A stretch of 10,404 bases of DNA. Source: JASFYU01 sp045046905. GTDB lineage: Bacteria; Bacteroidota; Bacteroidia; Flavobacteriales; Flavobacteriaceae. Shown in pieces: positions 6,866 through 10,404 of the stretch. The stretch is taken from NCBI GenBank assembly GCA_045046905.1, contig JASFYU010000048.1, positions 1 through 10,404 on the forward strand, given 5' to 3'. The notes under the pieces were generated by a model. It was not told the origin of the DNA. It saw nothing but the letters and a program-made list of their open reading frames with translations, and did not search any database. Within the stretch, counting starts at the first letter, position 1. Each line of letters begins with the position of its first letter. A program made the position numbers and the translations under genes.

Positions 6866-7849
6866 TTAGAAAAATCTTGGGGTATCAATTTGTTTCGGTT
6901 TTCCCTTAGCGTCAATTTTATCACTCTTCTCACGCTCGCTTCCGCCTTTACCCAAATAGAATTTCAAAACAAGCTCATGTGAGCCATTATTAAATTTACC
7001 TAAGGGGTTGGTGTTATAATCATAGGAATACCCTATAAAGGTTCCACTACTAATTTGAAAACCTGCCAAGCCGCTTATCGCATTGTTTATGCGATACGAA
7101 ACCCCTACCGTGAATGAATCTTTAATCAAAAAGTTGGTAGAAATATTCATGTTCACTGGAGCACCCTTTATATAATTCATCAAGAAGGCTGGTTTAAATT
7201 TAAGCTCGTCTGAGAGCTTAAAAACATAGCCTCCAATAAAATTGAACTGCAGTTTATCCTCAACAATCATAGCGACCTCATCGTCATAAATACCATCGGT
7301 CAAAAAATTGGGCACCGAGGCTCCTAAATACCAAACATCATCCTCATACAAAAACAGGCCCGCACCAACAGTAGTATAAAATTTACTGATGGTTTCACCC
7401 GTAAGTATGGGTTCACCAGGGTTTTCAAAGGTTCCTTTAGAGAAGTCTACATTCAATAAAGCGCCACCGACATCCATTCCAAAAGACAGTTTAGTTTTGT
7501 CAGAAATTTTAATCTGATAAGAATACGCCAAATCTATATAGGTCTGAGTAGACGGCCCCAATTGGTCATTTACCACATTAAACCCCAGGCCATGCCTTTC
7601 ATTAGATAAAGGAAGGTTTACCCCTAGGCGTATGGTTCTAGGTGCTCCCGGAATATCTAACCATTGAGCACGGTACATCAAGGCTATTTCTGGATCCGCT
7701 ACCGAACCCACATAGGCTGGGTTAAAACTACCAATATTGTACATATATTGGGTATATTGAGGCTCCTTTTGACCCCGAAGCAACTGTATAGAACAGCAGC
7801 TTAGCATTAAAAAGCTTAGGATAATTATATGTTTGGTTTTGCCTATCAT
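6866..7849 (-). CDS. Type IX secretion system membrane protein, PorP/SprF family
   Basis: This 327-residue outer-membrane beta-barrel protein opens with a signal peptide (about 1-27) and the hallmark PQYTQYMYN (30-38) and NPAYVGS (43-49). These are followed by WLDIPGAPRT (63-72), alternating amphipathic strands and a typical barrel end VLKFYLG. Length and motifs fit PorP/SprF throughout. SprF-type members work with the T9SS and are needed to export adhesins carrying type B sorting domains, such as SprB of Flavobacterium johnsoniae. The adhesin immediately upstream carries such a domain, so this copy is probably its dedicated partner. The ATG at 7849 has a weak AAGGG four bases upstream and lies 17 bases after the adhesin stop. 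One oddity is the adjacent Cys pair (18-19) in the signal region; the context is a poor lipobox, so I do not call a lipoprotein. The 20-residue charged tail (about 308-327) extends past the barrel. Confidence 0.95.
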   Translation of the reverse strand: MIGKTKHIIILSFLMLSCCSIQLLRGQKEPQYTQYMYNIGSFNPAYVGSVADPEIALMYRAQWLDIPGAPRTIRLGVNLPLSNERHGLGFNVVNDQLGPSTQTYIDLAYSYQIKISDKTKLSFGMDVGGALLNVDFSKGTFENPGEPILTGETISKFYTTVGAGLFLYEDDVWYLGASVPNFLTDGIYDDEVAMIVEDKLQFNFIGGYVFKLSDELKFKPAFLMNYIKGAPVNMNISTNFLIKDSFTVGVSYRINNAISGLAGFQISSGTFIGYSYDYNTNPLGKFNNGSHELVLKFYLGKGGSEREKSDKIDAKGKPKQIDTPRFF

Positions 7850-7866
7850 TGTGCCCTTAGCATTTG

Positions 7867-10404
7867 TTATCGTATGAGCTGTATCCAGCCTTTTTTAACT
7901 TCGGAACCATCTCCAAGATTAAGTAAATAAAAATAGGTGCCGCTAGGGGCCTCCTCATTTTCCCAAGTGCCATTCCAGACTTCATCTTGGGTCATATTTA
8001 TATCTTCGAATACCAGATTACCGTACCGATTAAAAATTTCTATTGACGTATTTGTAAAGGTCCCGATATCTCTAATTTTCAGAAAATCATTGGTACCATC
8101 CATATTCGGAGAAAATTGATTGAAAATAAATCCGGGATCTGCTGCGGTTGGCAAACTCACTTTAACAACAGCAGTAGCCTCATTATTGGCCGTATTGCCA
8201 TCTAGAGGCCTTAAAATCATTGCAGTATTTGCAAAAATACCTTCAATGGGCACTCGTGCTGTAATCGATAGGGTAACTTCTTGATTTCTTGCTAGACTTG
8301 GAATCGTCCACAAACCTGTATCAACTATGTATTCACCCATTTCTACCGTATGCGAAACGTATACAAAGTGGCTATCAGAATCTGACGGAAGCAAATCTTG
8401 TACTATAATATTTGAAATAGGGCCCTCCTCATGTGATTGATTGATGAGTTTTATGGTAAAAACCACCTCCTCACCCACAAGGGGGTTGGCACTCTCAACA
8501 CTCTTCTCTAACAAAAGATCTATACCTTCAGGCAAATCCACAGTCAATATAACCGTTGCCATATCATTGTCCGCATTATCATCCTCTGGTGATGATGCAA
8601 GAAGTATGGCCGTATTGGTATAATTTCCATTTTCTAAAATATCGACGGTCACCTCCAAGGTGGCACTACCTAGTGGGCCTTCAGCAGGTATATTCAAAAT
8701 TTCCCATCCACCGGTATCCGGATCATAGGTTCCCATTGATGCAGTATGCGATACATACTGAAAACCGGTCTCAATTAATTCTTCGATTAAGGCTCTTTCT
8801 ACAAGCTTGCTACTTGAATTATTGACCGTTATCGTAAATATAATACGGTCTCCTGCCGTGGCAGCTAATTGACTCGCTTCTTTTAAAATCTCTAGGTCAA
8901 TAGGGCAGTCCGTACTTGAATTATCAGGAATACAAGGATTAATATTTGCCGGATCCTCTTGATCTACAAAACCATCGCCATCAATATCTTCTATATTCGA
9001 TTCTAATGCATCTATGATGCCATCGCCATCTTCATCTGAGGGCTGGTTGACATCTCCCACTTCGTCACCATCGTCGATACCATCATCATCAGTATCAGCA
9101 TTATCGGGATCTGTACCTAAAGCAGCTTCCTGTCCGCCGCTCAGGCCATCACCATCGGCATCAGTATCACAACTACTTACTGAAATGGTCACCTCCGAAG
9201 AGGAATTGACACAGGGTGCTTGCGCCCCTGTAGTGCTATAGGTAAATACATAGTTACCACCGAGCAAGCCTTGAAAATTGACCAGGCCCTCAGTTGTCGG
9301 GTCAATGACCTGCGGTCCTGAGGTAAAAGCCCATAAACCAAGATCGACACTGCCCAAAAGCATTGGACCCAAATCAAGCAAGGTATCGCCAAAAGTTGAA
9401 TTATTACATGATGAGCCGTTCGTAGGAGTACCTGCCGATACAATAGGAATTACAGTGGCAATGACCTCTACCCTAGGAGAAGTTGTACAACCATTTGCCG
9501 TAGCCTCGACATAATAGCTTGTTGTTTCCGTAATATCAGGAGAATAATTAAAAAGTGAACTTACCGGTGTATCCCCGTCTAGCGTTGTATACCAGTTTAT
9601 AGTAGCACCGTCGGTTGCCGTTGCGATCAGATTTACAGTTCCAGAGCCACATCTGGCATCTCCCACAGACGTATTAAGCGTCGGGGTTGTGTTTAAAATT
9701 AAGGTAACCGTTAAACTCGGGCCCGCACATGTATTGCCAGCATCATAGAAAAACCCGAAGTAGGTTCCCGGAAGCGGATTCGCTACTCCCGAAGGTGACA
9801 AATGTGCGGCATCATCCAAGGGATCCGAATTTAAACTCCAGGTCAGTACGGTGCCTACTGGAGCCGCACTGTTTGTATAATCATTTAAACTCTGTGTAAT
9901 AGCATCACAAAATATAACAGGTACGGCAGCATCTAAAATGGGTGTTGGCGCACAATTGTCATCATCAGTGATAGTGCCCGTTGCTGTATTGCCCCCAAAA
10001 ATACCAACCCCATTCGTTGGTGTACCCAGTTGCACCGTAAAATTTTCTGTACTTTCTAATAGTGCATCATCAATAATCGGCACTACAATTTGCTGAGTTT
10101 CACCAGCCGTTCCAACAAAAGTAAGTACATCGTCTGTTCCCGTATAATCTACTCCTCCACCTGTTGCCGTACCATCAGTAAATGAATAGGTGACCGTTGT
10201 TCCTCCGACTATTGCAACGTCCAAAACCACATTAAATACTAAATTGCCCCCTGGCACATCTTCATTAACGGTGGCATCGGAGATTGATATGTTTGCAGAG
10301 TCATCATCCAAATTGTTCGCATTGATTATCTGATTAGCCAAGGCATCGAATGTATTATCGCTCAAGGCATCGTTCACGCTTATCGTTAGCGTATACGCCT
10401 GAGT
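7867..10404 (-). CDS. Large T9SS-exported adhesin, type B sorting domain (5' end outside window)
   Basis: The frame stays open to the window edge, so 845 C-terminal residues are visible and the start lies further right. The GTG at 10377 is internal, because coding continues upstream as TQAYTLTIS. Domains in visible-fragment numbering: Calx-beta (about 37-149, with ATVNED and the DDALLESTENFTV segment), two Ig/PKD-like domains (about 150-238 and 240-318, the second with WYTTLDGDTPV and TSYYVEA), a further Cys-containing SprB/Ig-like module (about 320-411), Asp-rich thrombospondin type 3 calcium repeats (about 412-480, with DADGDGL, DTDDDGIDDGDE, DEDGDGIID and DIDGDGFVD), two DUF11 domains (about 503-622 and 627-752) and the gliding-motility/T9SS type B C-terminal domain (about 758-845, with FSPNMDGTNDFLKI, IFNRYGNLVFE, WNGTW and APSGTYFY). 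It should be a calcium-stabilised surface fibre for attachment or gliding. It is transcribed first in the adhesin, PorP/SprF, OmpA unit. Confidence 0.93.
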   Translation of the reverse strand, partial: TQAYTLTISVNDALSDNTFDALANQIINANNLDDDSANISISDATVNEDVPGGNLVFNVVLDVAIVGGTTVTYSFTDGTATGGGVDYTGTDDVLTFVGTAGETQQIVVPIIDDALLESTENFTVQLGTPTNGVGIFGGNTATGTITDDDNCAPTPILDAAVPVIFCDAITQSLNDYTNSAAPVGTVLTWSLNSDPLDDAAHLSPSGVANPLPGTYFGFFYDAGNTCAGPSLTVTLILNTTPTLNTSVGDARCGSGTVNLIATATDGATINWYTTLDGDTPVSSLFNYSPDITETTSYYVEATANGCTTSPRVEVIATVIPIVSAGTPTNGSSCNNSTFGDTLLDLGPMLLGSVDLGLWAFTSGPQVIDPTTEGLVNFQGLLGGNYVFTYSTTGAQAPCVNSSSEVTISVSSCDTDADGDGLSGGQEAALGTDPDNADTDDDGIDDGDEVGDVNQPSDEDGDGIIDALESNIEDIDGDGFVDQEDPANINPCIPDNSSTDCPIDLEILKEASQLAATAGDRIIFTITVNNSSSKLVERALIEELIETGFQYVSHTASMGTYDPDTGGWEILNIPAEGPLGSATLEVTVDILENGNYTNTAILLASSPEDDNADNDMATVILTVDLPEGIDLLLEKSVESANPLVGEEVVFTIKLINQSHEEGPISNIIVQDLLPSDSDSHFVYVSHTVEMGEYIVDTGLWTIPSLARNQEVTLSITARVPIEGIFANTAMILRPLDGNTANNEATAVVKVSLPTAADPGFIFNQFSPNMDGTNDFLKIRDIGTFTNTSIEIFNRYGNLVFEDINMTQDEVWNGTWENEEAPSGTYFYLLNLGDGSEVKKGWIQLIR

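Noticed and set aside
6853..6933. Longer start for the OmpA-family gene (27 extra residues)
   Set aside because: The extension overlaps the PorP/SprF gene, is highly charged and would bury the signal peptide. The ATG at 6852 has AGAGGA seven bases upstream.
8400..9200. Aspartate-codon-rich DNA in the adhesin as a tandem repeat or CRISPR-like array
   Set aside because: The periodicity is explained by degenerate TSP3 protein repeats. There are no identical repeats with unique spacers.
9014..9241. Plus-strand Ser/Pro-rich frame
   Set aside because: It is the antisense shadow of the Asp/Gly-rich calcium repeats of the adhesin.
10375..10377. GTG as the start of the adhesin
   Set aside because: The frame is open for nine further codons to the window edge and reads TQAYTLTIS, typical of a beta-sandwich domain. 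No signal peptide follows the GTG.

Overview
The window looks like chromosomal DNA of a marine-type member of the Flavobacteriia (Bacteroidota). The evidence is a PorP/SprF-family type IX secretion (T9SS) protein, a large adhesin ending in a gliding-motility/T9SS type B sorting domain, a PorE-like OmpA protein, a flavobacterial small secreted peptide, low GC, and mostly weak or absent Shine-Dalgarno sites. No rRNA, tRNA, CRISPR array or intact transposase was seen.

Layout. Positions 1-612 hold no convincing gene, only a hairpin (83-110) and a 12-bp direct repeat. Positions 613-1547 are a decayed gene on the plus strand for a membrane-anchored LytTR-family regulator, with at least three in-frame stops and one frameshift. 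Positions 1548-2101 carry two clear hairpins and no credible gene. A SanA-type DUF218 membrane protein follows (2102-2737, +), then about 500 bases without a gene that end in a strong bulged hairpin just before a 72-residue exported peptide (3242-3460, +). Next is a divergent Nramp/SLC11-fold transporter (3563-4819, +) that lacks the usual DPGN metal-binding motif.

From 10404 down to 4918 the minus strand carries a tight three-gene unit in the order adhesin (5' end outside the window), PorP/SprF protein, PorE-like OmpA protein. Gaps are 17 and 13 bases, so the three are very probably one transcript. By analogy with sprB-sprF loci, the adhesin (Calx-beta, Ig-like, thrombospondin type 3 and DUF11 domains plus a type B sorting domain) would be exported by the T9SS with help from its own PorP/SprF partner. 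The OmpA protein (TPR, beta-propeller, carboxypeptidase-regulatory-like fold, peptidoglycan-binding OmpA domain) would tie the assembly to the cell wall.

The left third therefore looks like eroding accessory DNA, and the right half is an intact cell-surface cassette. I found no clearly new system. The best leads are the atypical Nramp protein, the dedicated adhesin-export cassette, the hairpin before the small exported peptide, and the decayed LytTR gene.
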